64,000 nt of DNA from Arthrobacter agilis (GCF_002157505.1 NZ_NFSC01000025.1:62001-126000), one strand, 5' to 3'; positions 46,516 to 56,387 are shown, counted from the stretch's first letter. A program made the numbers and translations. Notes: generated by a model not told the origin, from the letters alone.

Positions 46516-46953
46516 ATGGCAGATCCGGCCCGCGCCGCGCGGCTCGCACAGCGCATCAAAGTCATCGTCGCCGAGGCGCTCCGGCGCCGTGTGAAGGATC
46601 CCCGGCTGGAAGCCGTGACCATCACAGACGCCCGCGTCACCAACGACCTCCAGCACGCAACGCTGTACTACACGGTGCTGGGGGATCCGGAGGAGCAGCA
46701 GGCCACGAGGATGGCGCTCGAATCCGCCCGCGGCGTGCTGCGTGCCGAGGTCGGCAGGAACATCACCGCCCGCCTGACGCCGACGCTCGAATTCGTCCCT
46801 GACGAGGTGCCGGTCAACGCCAGCCACCTCGAGGAGCTGCTGCAGAAGGCCCGCGAGCGCGACGCCGAGGTGGCAGCGATCGCCCAGGGTGCGGACTTCG
46901 CGGGGGACGCCGATCCCTACCGCACCTCCGACGAGGACGAGGCCGGGCGCTAG
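46516..46953 (+). CDS. rbfA: Ribosome-binding factor A
   Basis: RbfA is a KH-fold protein needed for late 30S maturation. The 145-residue protein shows [20 protein letters not shown] at the start, [25 protein letters not shown] through the KH domain, and [13 protein letters not shown] near residue 90, all family-typical; the last 30 residues are an acidic tail. It follows infB after a hairpin; the terminator at 46981 closes the transcription unit. Confidence 0.95.
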   Translation: MADPARAARLAQRIKVIVAEALRRRVKDPRLEAVTITDARVTNDLQHATLYYTVLGDPEEQQATRMALESARGVLRAEVGRNITARLTPTLEFVPDEVPVNASHLEELLQKARERDAEVAAIAQGADFAGDADPYRTSDEDEAGR

Positions 46954-46980
46954 CCCCCGGCTCCCTTTCAGTGCCACACA

Positions 46981-47016
46981 CAGAAGGCAGCCGACCTGCG
47001 GGTCGGCTGCCTTCTG
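46981..47016. terminator. Bidirectional terminator after rbfA
   Basis: A 16-bp perfect stem (CAGAAGGCAGCCGACC with its complement) and TGCG tetraloop lie between the convergent rbfA and aminotransferase genes, followed by TCGTTT on the plus strand. Confidence 0.85.
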
Positions 47017-47034
47017 TCGTTTCCGGGGCGCCGT

Positions 47035-48210
47035 TCAGGCGCGGGGCGCGGGGAGCCGGGACAGCCCCTCGACGAGCTCGTCCCTCCTGCCGCAGAGTGC
47101 GATCCGCACCCAGCCCTCACCCATCGACCCGAAGGCCGTGCCCGGTGCGAGCGCGACACCGTGCTCTGCGAGGAACGTCCTGGTCCACGCCCGGACATCC
47201 CCGTCCGTGGCGTGGGAGAGGTCGGCCCAGAGATAGAAGGCGCCGCGGGCGTCGAGGTAGCTGATCCCGCGCTCGTCCAGCACGGCGGTGGCCGCGTCCC
47301 GATTGGCGCGGTAGTGATCGAGGGCGGTCCGGACATAGTCCTGCGGACCGGTCAGGGCGGCGATGCCGGCGTACTGCGAGGGACCCGAGACGCAGGACAC
47401 GGTGGCCTCCATGACGTTGCTCAGGAGCAGTTCCATTCCGGGCGGCGTGACGAGCGCGCCGATGCGGAGACCCGTCAGTCCGTACGTCTTGGACAGCGTG
47501 AGGGAGGTGAGGACGCGGGCCTCGACGGCCTCCGGGACGGCCTCGGGACCACCGGCGTCGAAGCGCGCGGGGCTGACATGGGGCACGTCGTAGGTGAAGG
47601 CCTCGTAGCACTCGTCGGAGATGATCCACAGGTCGTTCTCATGGGCGAACCGGACGAGCTCACACGTGAGGTCGGAGTCGAAGACCGAGCCGAGGGGGTT
47701 CGACGGCGAGTTGAGCATGAGTACCTTCGTGCGTCCGGTCACGAGCCGCCGCAGGTCCTCGATGAGGGGCTGGAAGCCGTGGTGCGGCTTCAGGGGATAG
47801 GGCACGGGGACACCGCCGAGCAGCCCCACGGTCATGGTGAACGTCGGATACCCCGGGTCGGGGATGAGCACCTCGTCCCCGGCCGCGATCAGTGTGCTGA
47901 GCGCCAGGTGCAGTCCCTGCTGGGCGCCCGCGACGACGAACACGCGGGAGGGGTCGTCGTCGACCCCGGACAGGTGCGCGAACCGCTCGGCGAACGCGGC
48001 CCTGAGCGGGGCGATGCCGGCATTGGGCGTGTAGTTGGTGTCGTCCCGTTCGAGTGCCGCCATCGCCGCCTCGAGCACGTGCCGTGCGACGGGGAACGCG
48101 GGCTCGCCGATGCTGAGGACGATGGAATCGGGGGTGGCCCATGCCGCCTGCGTGATCTCGCGGATCTGGTTGACCGGGACATTGACCACATGGGCTGGAG
48201 CGGAAGGCAT
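47035..48210 (-). CDS. PLP-dependent aminotransferase (class I/II)
   Basis: A 391-residue fold-type I aminotransferase. The PLP lysine is in TLSKTYGLTGLRIG (about residue 236); PDPGYPTF, NSPSNPLGSVF and SDECYEAFTYD supply the cofactor-binding Asn, Asp and Tyr; the substrate-carboxylate Arg is in GWVRIALCG. It resembles AlaA/AspC-like and N-succinyl-diaminopimelate aminotransferases, but specificity cannot be read from sequence. ATG 48210 was chosen because upstream in-frame codons enter the truB promoter. It is inserted, on the opposite strand, between rbfA and truB. Confidence 0.88.
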   Translation of the reverse strand: MPSAPAHVVNVPVNQIREITQAAWATPDSIVLSIGEPAFPVARHVLEAAMAALERDDTNYTPNAGIAPLRAAFAERFAHLSGVDDDPSRVFVVAGAQQGLHLALSTLIAAGDEVLIPDPGYPTFTMTVGLLGGVPVPYPLKPHHGFQPLIEDLRRLVTGRTKVLMLNSPSNPLGSVFDSDLTCELVRFAHENDLWIISDECYEAFTYDVPHVSPARFDAGGPEAVPEAVEARVLTSLTLSKTYGLTGLRIGALVTPPGMELLLSNVMEATVSCVSGPSQYAGIAALTGPQDYVRTALDHYRANRDAATAVLDERGISYLDARGAFYLWADLSHATDGDVRAWTRTFLAEHGVALAPGTAFGSMGEGWVRIALCGRRDELVEGLSRLPAPRA

Positions 48211-48273
48211 ACGCAGGATGGTATCGCGAGGCGGGCGGGCACCCGGGAGCGCGGGGGTGCGCAGCAGCGACCC

Positions 48274-48279
48274 TATACT
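48274..48279 (+). promoter_or_regulatory. -10 element of a leaderless truB gene
   Basis: TATACT ends seven bases before the GTG start. The GGAGG that follows is only one base from the GTG, too close to act as a Shine-Dalgarno site, so the transcript most likely begins at the start codon. Confidence 0.55.
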
Positions 48280-48286
48280 GGGAGGC

Positions 48287-49189
48287 GTGAATTCCGGGCA
48301 GGTCCACTCAGGGCTGATCATCGTGGACAAGCCTCAGGGCTGGACCAGTCATGACGTCGTGGGGCGCATGCGCCGCCTGGCGGGAACCCGCAAGGTGGGC
48401 CACGCCGGAACCCTCGACCCCATGGCCACCGGCGTCCTGGTGATCGGCATCAACCGCGCGACGCGCCTCCTGACCTTCATCGTGGGCACATCGAAGACCT
48501 ACACCGCCACCATCCGGCTCGGACAGTCGACCCTCACGGACGACGCCGAAGGCGAGGTCACGGGCGGGAGCATCGCCGCAGCCGTGACCGAGGAGGACAT
48601 CCGGACGGAGGTCGCCCGGCTGACGGGTGAGATCCAGCAGGTGCCGAGCAGCGTCAGTGCCATCAAGGTCAAGGGCGAGAGGTCCTATGCCCGGGTCCGT
48701 GCCGGCGGGGAGGTGGACCTCCCCGCACGACCCGTCACCGTGCACCGGTTCGACGTCCACGGGATCCGCCGGGTCAGCAACGGGCGGCTGCAGGACGTGG
48801 ATGTGACGGTCGAATGCAGCTCGGGCACCTACATCCGGGCCCTCGCCCGCGACCTCGGGGAAGCCCTCGGCGTGGGAGGCCACCTGACCGTACTCCGCCG
48901 GACCCAGGTGGGGCCCTACTCCATCGGGCAGGCCCGTACCCTCGAGCAGCTCGCCGCGGAGCTGGACGTGCTCCCGCTGGACGATGCCGGGAGGTCACTG
49001 TTCCCCGTGCGGGAACTGTCCGAGGCGGAGGCCGCCGATGTCTCCCACGGCCGGAAGATCGGGCCCAATGACGAGCCCGATGTCCCGGTCGCCGCCTTCG
49101 CGCCGGACGGGACACTCGTGGCGCTGCTCGAGAACCGCGGGGGAGCCGCCCGCACCGTGCTGGTCTTCGCTCCCGGCGGGCAGGAGTAG
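48287..49189 (+). CDS. truB: tRNA pseudouridine(55) synthase
   Basis: TruB makes pseudouridine 55 in the T loop of tRNAs. The 300-residue protein begins LIIVDKPQGWTSHDVV, has the catalytic aspartate in HAGTLDPMATGVL (about residue 48), VSAIKVKGERSYARVRAG and CSSGTYIRALARDLG, plus a C-terminal PUA-like extension. The GTG start at 48287 is set by the TATACT box. A small membrane-protein gene follows two bases after the stop. Confidence 0.94.
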   Translation: MNSGQVHSGLIIVDKPQGWTSHDVVGRMRRLAGTRKVGHAGTLDPMATGVLVIGINRATRLLTFIVGTSKTYTATIRLGQSTLTDDAEGEVTGGSIAAAVTEEDIRTEVARLTGEIQQVPSSVSAIKVKGERSYARVRAGGEVDLPARPVTVHRFDVHGIRRVSNGRLQDVDVTVECSSGTYIRALARDLGEALGVGGHLTVLRRTQVGPYSIGQARTLEQLAAELDVLPLDDAGRSLFPVRELSEAEAADVSHGRKIGPNDEPDVPVAAFAPDGTLVALLENRGGAARTVLVFAPGGQE

Positions 49190-49191
49190 CG

Positions 49192-49560
49192 GTGGATCCC
49201 TTCTTCCTCGTCGGGTCGCTCGTCTGCGCGGTCTCCGCCGTCCTCTGCGTCGGCGCGGCGCTCGTGCGCCAGCCGCCGAACGACATCACCATCCTCTCCG
49301 TCGCGGCCGTCGAGCTCTTCCTCCTGGCGTACACCGTGGCTGCCGGAATCCGCCAGCTCACGGGGGAGCCCGTGCTGGGGGAGGCCTGGGAGTTCTGGGG
49401 GTACCTCCTGACAGCGCTCCTGGTGCCCGTCGGCACCTTCTGGTGGTCCATCCTCGAGAGGACGCGCTGGAGCAATTTCGTACTGGCCGCGGCCGGGCTG
49501 ACGGTCTTCGTCATGCTCTTCCGCATGGAGCAGATCTGGGATGGGGTGGCTGGCCTGTGA
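49192..49560 (+). CDS. Small four-helix membrane protein, unknown function
   Basis: A 122-residue protein composed of four hydrophobic segments (about 4-24, 36-54, 66-87 and 96-113) with short polar loops. No family recognised. GTG start two bases after truB; its end overlaps the next gene by four bases (GTGA), so both are translated together, probably on the truB transcript. Confidence 0.75.
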   Translation: MDPFFLVGSLVCAVSAVLCVGAALVRQPPNDITILSVAAVELFLLAYTVAAGIRQLTGEPVLGEAWEFWGYLLTALLVPVGTFWWSILERTRWSNFVLAAAGLTVFVMLFRMEQIWDGVAGL

Positions 49561-50048
49561 GCAGTCGACGGAACGGGGGATCGCCTGCGGAGCGCGTCGG
49601 TGCGTCGGGCGCGCCGGGTGCATCGGACGCCGCGGGTGCGGGGGGCACGAGCCGCGCCCGGGGCCCCGGCCGCCTGCTGATCGCCGTCTACGGAGTCTTC
49701 GCGCTGGCCGCGACCGCGCGCGCCGGCTTCCAGATCGCGACGAAGTTCTCCGAGGCCCCGCTCGCGTACCTCCTCTCGGCAGTAGCCGCGGTGGTCTACA
49801 TCGTGGCGACGGTGTCCCTCGCACGGGCCGGGACCCGCGCCTACGCCGTCTCCGTCGTCGCCGTCACCACCGAGCTCGTCGGAGTGGTCTCGGTGGGCCT
49901 CCTCAGCGTCCTGGATCCGCAGGCCTTCCCGAGCGAGACCGTGTGGTCCGCCTTCGGCCGTGGCTACGGATTCGTCCCCCTGGTCCTCCCGATCCTGGGG
50001 TTGGTCTGGCTGCGCAGGAACAGGCCGGAGCAGCGCCGCCGGAAATAG
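49557..50048 (+). CDS. Small membrane protein, unknown function
   Basis: A 163-residue protein with a Gly/Ala/Arg-rich cytoplasmic N terminus (about 40 residues) and four hydrophobic segments (about 41-62, 66-87, 92-115 and 130-150), ending in a basic tail RRNRPEQRRRK. I see no diagnostic motif. It overlaps the preceding membrane-protein gene by four bases, and the pair may work together in the membrane. Confidence 0.75.
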   Translation: MSSRRNGGSPAERVGASGAPGASDAAGAGGTSRARGPGRLLIAVYGVFALAATARAGFQIATKFSEAPLAYLLSAVAAVVYIVATVSLARAGTRAYAVSVVAVTTELVGVVSVGLLSVLDPQAFPSETVWSAFGRGYGFVPLVLPILGLVWLRRNRPEQRRRK

Positions 50049-50117
50049 GTCCGGGTGCCTGCAGCCCGTGAGAGTATGGCGCTAGAGCACCGATCCAGCC
50101 TGCCTCCAGGGAGCGAC

Positions 50118-50768
50118 ATGACCAGCAACAGCCCCGAGCACGACGAATCCACCGGATCGGGAGCCGGACGGTCCTCGTTGTCCGACGCCCGCAGCGCCGG
50201 CGGTGCAGGACCGATCCCCTCCGGTACCCCCTCGGGTACCCCCTCCGGAGACCGCGAGCGGGTCGCGCCGGCGGAACCGTCCCCGTCACCGCGCGGCAAG
50301 GCCGCTACCGCAGGCGGCAAGGGCAGGAAGCCCGGCACATCCGCCTCCGGCGGGGACTGGAACGTGTTCCGCACCGTCGTCGTCCTGGTGGGCGTCGTCA
50401 TCGCCGGGTTCGGTGCCTACTACCTGATCCTCGGCACGGCGGGACTGCCCGAGACGGAAGCCAGCCCCGCCAACCCCACGCTGGAGAGCCAGTTCCGGTT
50501 CTTCTCGGCCATGATGGTCGGCGTCGGCGCGGCCTTCATCACGATCGCGGTCAAGTTCCAGTGGGCCAACATGCTCTGGCTCGTCTGCCTCATGGTGTTC
50601 GTGGGCGGCATCGGGCGGGTCCTGTCCTGGGCGTTCTCCGGGACCCCCCACTACGTGATGATCGTCCTCATGGTCGTCGAGCTGGCCTTCCCGCCGGCCC
50701 TGCTCGTCTGGCACAAGTACATCGCCAAGACGAGCGACCTGCGCCGGGAATTCGCCCAGCGCGGCTAG
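50118..50768 (+). CDS. DUF4345-like membrane protein
   Basis: A 216-residue protein: about 85 residues of polar, low-complexity N terminus (PSGTPSGTPSGD) followed by four transmembrane helices. The core resembles DUF4345: LGTAGLPETEASPANPTLESQFRFFSAM type wording with the conserved FRF segment, and VCLMVFVGGIGRVLSWAFSG. Function unknown. ATG 50118 follows CAGGGAG; an in-frame ATG at 50055-based extension is unsupported. It is third in a run of small membrane proteins after truB. Confidence 0.75.
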   Translation: MTSNSPEHDESTGSGAGRSSLSDARSAGGAGPIPSGTPSGTPSGDRERVAPAEPSPSPRGKAATAGGKGRKPGTSASGGDWNVFRTVVVLVGVVIAGFGAYYLILGTAGLPETEASPANPTLESQFRFFSAMMVGVGAAFITIAVKFQWANMLWLVCLMVFVGGIGRVLSWAFSGTPHYVMIVLMVVELAFPPALLVWHKYIAKTSDLRREFAQRG

Positions 50769-50910
50769 CGGACCCCTCGCACGGCGGTCCTCCGCTCCCT
50801 GGCGAGGACGGAGGCCCGATGCCGCGCGCGGTGATCGCGTCGGCCATAATGGGGAGCGGCGTTCCCACACCCCGAGGCCGCGGGAATCGGCCGAATCGCG
50901 AAGGAGATGC

Positions 50911-51906
50911 GTGTTCTACTGGAGAGACCTGGACAGTGTGCCCAAGGATTTCGGGCCCTCCGTCCTGACGCTCGGCAACTTCGACGGCGTGCACCGCGGT
51001 CACCAGCGCGTCCTGCAGCAGGTCGTCGAGGCGGCGCGGGAACGTGCCGCGGCCGCCGTCGTCGTGTCCTTCGACCCCCACCCGGCGCAGGTCCACCGGC
51101 CGGATTCGGCGCCGGAGCTGATCATGGGCCTCGACGACCGAGTGGAGACCCTCGCCGAGACGGGCATCGACGCTCTTCTCATGATGCGCTACACCCTCGA
51201 CCTCGCCGCACACTCGCCGGAGGAGTTCGTCGAGCGCGTCTTCGTCCGGGCCCTGAAGGCCCGGGCCGTGGTGATCGGCCACGACGTCCGGTTCGGCAGG
51301 GGCAACAGCGGTGACCTCGATACCATGCGCGACCTCGGCCGGAAGCTCGGCTTCGAGGTCATCGCCATCGAGGACTTCGGTGCGAGCTACCCCGTGGACG
51401 CGACGGAGGAGGACGGCGACAGGCGGTGCTCCTCGACCTGGGTGCGGGAAGCACTCGAAGCCGGAGAGGTCGGAACCGCCGCGAGGATCCTCGGCCGTCC
51501 CCACCGCATGCGCGGAGAGGTGGTCCACGGGGCAGCCCGCGGGCGGGAACTGGGGTACCCCACGGCGAACCTGGCAGCCTCCTCCCAGGGCTTCATCCCT
51601 GCCGACGGCATCTACGCGGGCTGGCTCGTGGATGAGGCGGGCACCCGGTGGCCGGCTGCGATCTCCGTCGGGTCCAACCCCACCTTCGACGGCGTGGACC
51701 GGCAGGTCGAGGCGCACGTGATCAACCGCCCGCCCGAGCGTGTCCAGGACTTCGACCTCTACGGACAGGCGATCATCGTCGAATTCGTCGAGCGGCTGCG
51801 GGGGCAGGTCGCCTACACCGGGCCCGAGGCCCTGATCGAGCAGATGAAACTCGACGTCGAGAAGGCCCGTGGCCTGCTTTCGACAGAACAACAGCCCAGA
51901 CGCTAA
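50911..51906 (+). CDS. ribF: Bifunctional riboflavin kinase/FAD synthetase
   Basis: RibF phosphorylates riboflavin to FMN and adenylates FMN to FAD. The 331-residue protein has the N-terminal nucleotidyltransferase domain (LGNFDGVHRGHQRVL at about 18-32, VIGHDVRFGRGNSGD, CSSTWVREALEAGEV) and the C-terminal kinase domain (GYPTANLAASSQGFIPADGIY). GTG start after AAGGAG (50901-50906). It precedes rpsO, the usual actinobacterial order truB-ribF-rpsO-pnp. Confidence 0.95.
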   Translation: MFYWRDLDSVPKDFGPSVLTLGNFDGVHRGHQRVLQQVVEAARERAAAAVVVSFDPHPAQVHRPDSAPELIMGLDDRVETLAETGIDALLMMRYTLDLAAHSPEEFVERVFVRALKARAVVIGHDVRFGRGNSGDLDTMRDLGRKLGFEVIAIEDFGASYPVDATEEDGDRRCSSTWVREALEAGEVGTAARILGRPHRMRGEVVHGAARGRELGYPTANLAASSQGFIPADGIYAGWLVDEAGTRWPAAISVGSNPTFDGVDRQVEAHVINRPPERVQDFDLYGQAIIVEFVERLRGQVAYTGPEALIEQMKLDVEKARGLLSTEQQPRR

Positions 51907-51909
51907 ACT
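51879..51909 (+). promoter_or_regulatory. Probable rpsO promoter
   Basis: TTCGAC (51879-51884) and TAAACT (51904-51909) overlap the 3' end of ribF, 19 bases apart (18 if TCGACA is taken as the -35), about 100 bases before rpsO. Confidence 0.5.
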
Positions 51910-52009
51910 TGGCACAGGTCCGGCTGCAGTCCGTGGTGGCTGGATTTTTCTGTGACGTCGTGCAAACGATGCTCAGCACATGTTCACGGTACAACTCTAG
52001 GAGTTACTC

Positions 52010-52279
52010 GTGGCCCTTGACGCCGCCATCAAGCAGGAAATCATCAAGGAATACGCCCTGGCCGAAGGTGACACCGGTTCACCCGAGGTCCAGATCGCGA
52101 TGCTTTCCCGTCGTATCCTCGACCTGACCGAGCACCTGAAGATGCACAAGCACGACCACCACACGCGTCGTGGCCTGCTTCTTCTCGTGGGTCGCCGCCG
52201 TCGCCTGCTGGACTACCTGCGGGACACCGACATCACGCGTTACCGTTCGCTCATCGAGCGCCTGGGTCTGCGTCGATAA
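52010..52279 (+). CDS. rpsO: 30S ribosomal protein S15
   Basis: S15 binds 16S rRNA early in 30S assembly. The 89-residue protein has the standard length and sequence landmarks: [47 protein letters not shown] and the basic C terminus. GTG start at 52010 with TAGGAGTTACTC upstream. An approximately 100-base leader precedes it and could serve S15 autoregulation, as in other bacteria. Confidence 0.98.
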   Translation: MALDAAIKQEIIKEYALAEGDTGSPEVQIAMLSRRILDLTEHLKMHKHDHHTRRGLLLLVGRRRRLLDYLRDTDITRYRSLIERLGLRR

Positions 52280-52298
52280 GTAGCATCAAGTAGCATCG

Positions 52299-52340
52299 GA
52301 AGGCGGCATCTTCTCCCCTGGAGAGGGAGCCGCCTTCTCT
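52299..52340 (+). terminator. Terminator after rpsO
   Basis: A nine-base stem (GAAGGCGGC with GCCGCCTTC) encloses a smaller TCTCC/GGAGA hairpin, and TCTCTG follows. It lies 20 bases after the rpsO stop. Confidence 0.65.
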
Positions 52341-52632
52341 GCTAGGTAGAAGTACGGGCCCCTCCGCCGCGGCCCGGTTCCGGACACCGGAGCACCAGGC
52401 GGGCGGACCCCGGGTCCGCAGCCAGCAGTATCAGCACGACCTGCACCAGCAGGACCACCGCACAACAGGAGTCAACCGGCACCGCGCATTCGCGGTCCTC
52501 GGTAGTGGTCTCCGGAGCGCACCTGCGTTCCGTGGATCTCGATCGAAGACCGGGTGCTGTGGGCCGCCCTTGAGGGGCGGAGCCACGTCGGGTGCCGATT
52601 GCCTCCGATACCAGGAAACGGAGGTGACTCTC
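52341..52632 (+). other. Non-coding pnp leader with hairpins
   Basis: The 353-base rpsO-pnp gap has no credible gene. Besides the rpsO terminator it holds two short hairpins, GCGGACC...GGTCCGC (52403-52419) and CCGCCC...GGGCGG (52564-52580), and the pnp ribosome binding site GGAGGT (52620-52625). Structured pnp leaders are RNase targets for autoregulation in other bacteria; that is only suggested here. Confidence 0.45.
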
Positions 52633-54897
52633 TTGGAGGGTCCCGAAATTCAGTTCGCCGAAGCAGTGATCGACAACGGTCGCTTCGGAACACGCACCGT
52701 CCGGTTCGAGACCGGACGCCTCGCCCAGCAGGCCGCCGGCTCCGCCATGGTCTACATCGACGAGGACACCGCACTGCTCTCGGCCACCACGGCCGGCAAG
52801 TCTCCCCGCGAAGGCTTCGACTTCTTCCCGCTGACGGTCGACGTCGAGGAGCGCATGTACGCCGCGGGTCGCATCCCTGGCTCGTTCTTCCGCCGCGAGG
52901 GCCGTCCGTCCACGGAGGCCATCCTGGCCTGCCGCCTCATGGACCGTCCCCTCCGCCCCGCGTTCGTCAAGGGCCTGCGCAACGAGGTCCAGGTCGTCGT
53001 GACCGTCCTCGCGATCAACCCGGACGTCCGCTACGACGTCGTGGCCATCAACGCCGCGTCCATGTCCACGCAGCTGTCCGGCCTGCCCTTCTCGGGACCG
53101 ATCGGCGGCGTCCGTGTCGCCCTCGTCTCCGACGGTAGCGGCAACGACCAGTGGATCGCCTTCCCGAAGCACTCGGAGCTCGAGAACTCCGTCTTCGACA
53201 TGGTGGTCGCCGGGCGCATCGCCGGTGACGACGTCGCGATCATGATGGTCGAGGCCGAGGCCACCGACAACTCGTGGAACCTGATCAAGGAGAACGGCGC
53301 GACCGCTCCCACGGAGGAGGTCGTGGCCGACGGTCTCGAGGCCGCCAAGCCGTTCATCCGCGCCCTGTGCGAGGCGCAGGCAGACCTCGCCGGGCGTGCC
53401 GCCAAGCCGACCGTCGAGTTCCCCGTCTTCCTCGACTACCAGGACGACGTCTACGCCGCCATCGAGTCGGCCGGCGCGGAGAAGCTGTCCCAGGTCTTCC
53501 AGATCGCGGACAAGCAGGAGCGCGGAAACGCCACCGACGCACTCAAGACCGAGCTTCTGGACGCCCTCGGCAGCCAGTTCGAGGGACGCGGGAACGAGCT
53601 GTCCGCAGCGTTCCGCTCGCTCACCAAGGCCGTCGTCCGCCAGCGCATCCTCAAGGACCAGGTCCGCATCGACGGCCGTGGCCTGAGCGACATCCGCAAG
53701 CTCACCGCCGAGGTCGAGGTTCTGCCGCGCGTGCACGGTTCGGCCATCTTCGAGCGCGGCGAGACCCAGATCATGGGCGTCACTACGCTGAACATGCTCA
53801 AGATGGAGCAGCAGATCGACTCGCTGTCGCCCGTCACGCGCAAGCGCTACATGCACAACTACAACTTCCCGCCGTACTCCACCGGTGAGACCGGCCGCGT
53901 CGGTTCGCCGAAGCGCCGCGAGATCGGCCACGGAGCACTGGCAGAGCGCGCACTCGTGCCCGTCCTGCCGAGCCGCGAGGAGTTCCCCTACGCGATCCGC
54001 CAGGTGTCCGAGGCCCTCGGCTCCAACGGTTCGACGTCGATGGGCTCGGTCTGCGCCTCGACGCTGTCCCTGCTCAACGCCGGTGTGCCCCTCCGCGCAC
54101 CCGTCGCCGGTATCGCCATGGGCCTCGTGTCCGACGTCGTCGACGGCCAGACGCGCTACGCGGCGCTGACCGACATCCTCGGCGCCGAGGACGCGTTCGG
54201 TGACATGGACTTCAAGGTGGCCGGTACGGCGGAGTTCGTCACGGCGATCCAGCTCGACACCAAGCTCGACGGCATCCCCGCCTCGGTGCTCGCTGCCGCG
54301 CTGAAGCAGGCCCGCGAAGCACGCCTGCACATCCTCGGCGTCCTGCAGGCCGCGATCGACACCCCGGACGAGCTCTCCGAGTTCGCACCGCGGATCATCT
54401 CGGTCAAGATCCCCGTGGACAAGATCGGCGAGGTCATCGGCCCCAAGGGCAAGATGATCAACCAGATCCAGGAGGACACCGGAGCCGACATCTCGATCGA
54501 GGACGACGGCACCGTGCTGATCGGCGCCACGAACGGCGAGTCGGCCGAGGCTGCGCGCGCGGCGGTCAACGCCATCGCCAACCCGCAGGTCCCCGAGATC
54601 GGTGAGCGCTACCTGGGCACGGTCGTCAAGACCACGACCTTCGGCGCCTTCGTCTCCCTGACCCCCGGCAAGGACGGCCTGCTGCACATCTCCGAGCTGC
54701 GCAAGCTCGCCGGTGGCAAGCGTGTCGACAACGTCGACGAGATCGTGTCCGTGGGCCAGAAGGTCCAGGTCGAGATCACGAAGATCGACGACCGCGGAAA
54801 GCTCTCGCTCTCGCCCGTCGTCGCCGAGGATGCCTCCGGGTCGTCCGAGGACGCCGGCATCGAGCTGCCCGAGGTCGCAGTGGGCGACGACGCCTAG
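52633..54897 (+). CDS. pnp: Polyribonucleotide nucleotidyltransferase (PNPase)
   Basis: PNPase degrades RNA phosphorolytically from the 3' end. The 754-residue protein has two RNase PH domains ([19 protein letters not shown] in the first; [18 protein letters not shown] and [19 protein letters not shown] in the second), a KH domain ([17 protein letters not shown]) and an S1 domain ([15 protein letters not shown]). I chose the TTG at 52633: GGAGGT lies seven bases upstream and the N terminus [15 protein letters not shown] is the usual one; GTG at 52624 is an alternative. Confidence 0.96.
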   Translation: MEGPEIQFAEAVIDNGRFGTRTVRFETGRLAQQAAGSAMVYIDEDTALLSATTAGKSPREGFDFFPLTVDVEERMYAAGRIPGSFFRREGRPSTEAILACRLMDRPLRPAFVKGLRNEVQVVVTVLAINPDVRYDVVAINAASMSTQLSGLPFSGPIGGVRVALVSDGSGNDQWIAFPKHSELENSVFDMVVAGRIAGDDVAIMMVEAEATDNSWNLIKENGATAPTEEVVADGLEAAKPFIRALCEAQADLAGRAAKPTVEFPVFLDYQDDVYAAIESAGAEKLSQVFQIADKQERGNATDALKTELLDALGSQFEGRGNELSAAFRSLTKAVVRQRILKDQVRIDGRGLSDIRKLTAEVEVLPRVHGSAIFERGETQIMGVTTLNMLKMEQQIDSLSPVTRKRYMHNYNFPPYSTGETGRVGSPKRREIGHGALAERALVPVLPSREEFPYAIRQVSEALGSNGSTSMGSVCASTLSLLNAGVPLRAPVAGIAMGLVSDVVDGQTRYAALTDILGAEDAFGDMDFKVAGTAEFVTAIQLDTKLDGIPASVLAAALKQAREARLHILGVLQAAIDTPDELSEFAPRIISVKIPVDKIGEVIGPKGKMINQIQEDTGADISIEDDGTVLIGATNGESAEAARAAVNAIANPQVPEIGERYLGTVVKTTTFGAFVSLTPGKDGLLHISELRKLAGGKRVDNVDEIVSVGQKVQVEITKIDDRGKLSLSPVVAEDASGSSEDAGIELPEVAVGDDA

Positions 54898-54923
54898 TCC
54901 GTCCCGCTCGTCCTGAGCGACCG

Positions 54924-54967
54924 CGGCCCCGGCGCCGACCGAATCGATTCGGTCGGCGCCGGGGCCG
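54924..54967. terminator. Perfect 44-bp palindromic terminator after pnp
   Basis: Two 22-base arms meeting at GAATCGATTC are exact complements, 26 bases after the pnp stop, followed by TCTGCTCTT. It is the strongest hairpin in the window. Confidence 0.85.
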
Positions 54968-55001
54968 TCTGCTCTTCCCCCGACCGACCAGAAAGACCAG
55001 G

Positions 55002-56371
55002 ATGCCCCTGTCCTCCATAGTGTCCCTCCCCCTGCTGCCGACGCCCCGTCCCGGCAGCGACGGCTCCGATCCCACCTTCGTGGCAGGGGATCCGGGCGGC
55101 AATGTCGTCCGGCGCAGTGTCCTCCCCGGCGGCGTCCGGGTGCTGACCGAGGCGATGCCGGGTCAGCGTTCGGCGACGATCGGGTTCTGGGTAGGCGTCG
55201 GCTCCCGGGACGAGGCCGAGGGCCAGCACGGCTCCACCCACTTCCTCGAACACCTGCTGTTCAAGGGCACCGAGCGCCGCAGCGCCATGGACATCGCGTC
55301 CGCCTTCGACGAGGTCGGCGGCGAGTCCAACGCCGCGACGGCGAAGGAGAACACCTGCTACTACGCGAGGGTGCTCGACTCCGACCTGCCGATGGCCATC
55401 GACGTCATCGCCGACATGGTCACCTCCGCGGTCCTCGACCCCGACGAGCTCGAGCAGGAGCGGGACGTGATCCTCGAGGAGATCGCCATGGACAGCGACG
55501 ACCCCGCCGATGTCGCCACGAGAAGTTCGTCGAGCTGGTGCTGGGGGACCACCCGCTCGGACGCCCGATCGGCGGGACCCCCGAGGCCATCCGGGCGGTG
55601 CCCCGGGACTCCGTCCTCGCCCACTACCGGCGCTACTACACGCCCGCGGAACTGGTCGTCACCGCGGCGGGCGGGCTGGACCACGACGTCGTCTGCCGGC
55701 TCGTGCAGGAAGCCCTCGCGTCCGCCGGGTGGGCGCTCGAGGAGGGGGCCCTGCCCGTTCCCCGCCGTGCTGCCACCGAGGTCCCGGTCCGGGGGGCGAC
55801 GGGCGTGCACGTGATCCGCAGGGCCGTGGAGCAGTCGAACATCCTCATCGGCTGCCCGTCCCTCACCGCGACGGACGAGCGCCGCTTCGCCATGAGCGTC
55901 CTCAACGCTGTCCTGGGCGGCGGCATGTCCTCCCGCCTGTTCCAGGAGGTCCGCGAGAAGCGCGGCCTCGTGTACTCCACCTACTCCTTCTCCGCCGCCT
56001 ACGCCGACGCAGGCTACTTCGGGATGTACGCGGGGTGCTCACCGGCCAAGACCGGACAGGTCATCGACCTCCTCGGCGCCGAACTGGACCGGCTGGCTGC
56101 GGGCGGCATCGACGCCGAGGAACTGCGCAAGGCGATCGGACAGCTCTCCGGCGGACTGGTCATGGCACTCGAGGACAGCAGTTCCCGCATGTCGCGGCTG
56201 GGCCGGTCGGAGCTGGTGTCCGGCGAGTTCGTCGACATGGACGCCTCCCTCGACCGCATCCGGTCCGTGACGGCGGAGGAGGTCCAGTCGCTGGCGCAGG
56301 AGCTCGCCGCCGCTCCGCGCACCACCGTCGTCGTCGGGCCGTTCGACTCCGACGCCGACTTCGCACGCTAG
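55002..56371 (+). pseudogene. M16-family zinc peptidase, interrupted by a one-base frameshift
   Basis: A mitochondrial-processing-peptidase-like M16 protease gene, the usual neighbour of pnp in actinobacteria. The first frame (from ATG 55002) carries the inverted zinc motif HFLEH within HGSTHFLEHLLFKGTE and the downstream glutamate region ENTCYYARV. At 55516-55517 the sequence reads GTCGCCACGAG where GTCGCCCACGAG would continue the family pattern (DVAHEKF); one C is missing. Translation then runs out of frame, while the correct C-terminal half (LGDHPLGRPIGGTPEAI to DADFAR) continues in another frame to 56371. Restored length would be about 457 residues, normal. Real mutation or sequencing error cannot be told apart here. 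Confidence 0.88.
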
Positions 56372-56387
56372 GGCGCGTCGACCGGCC

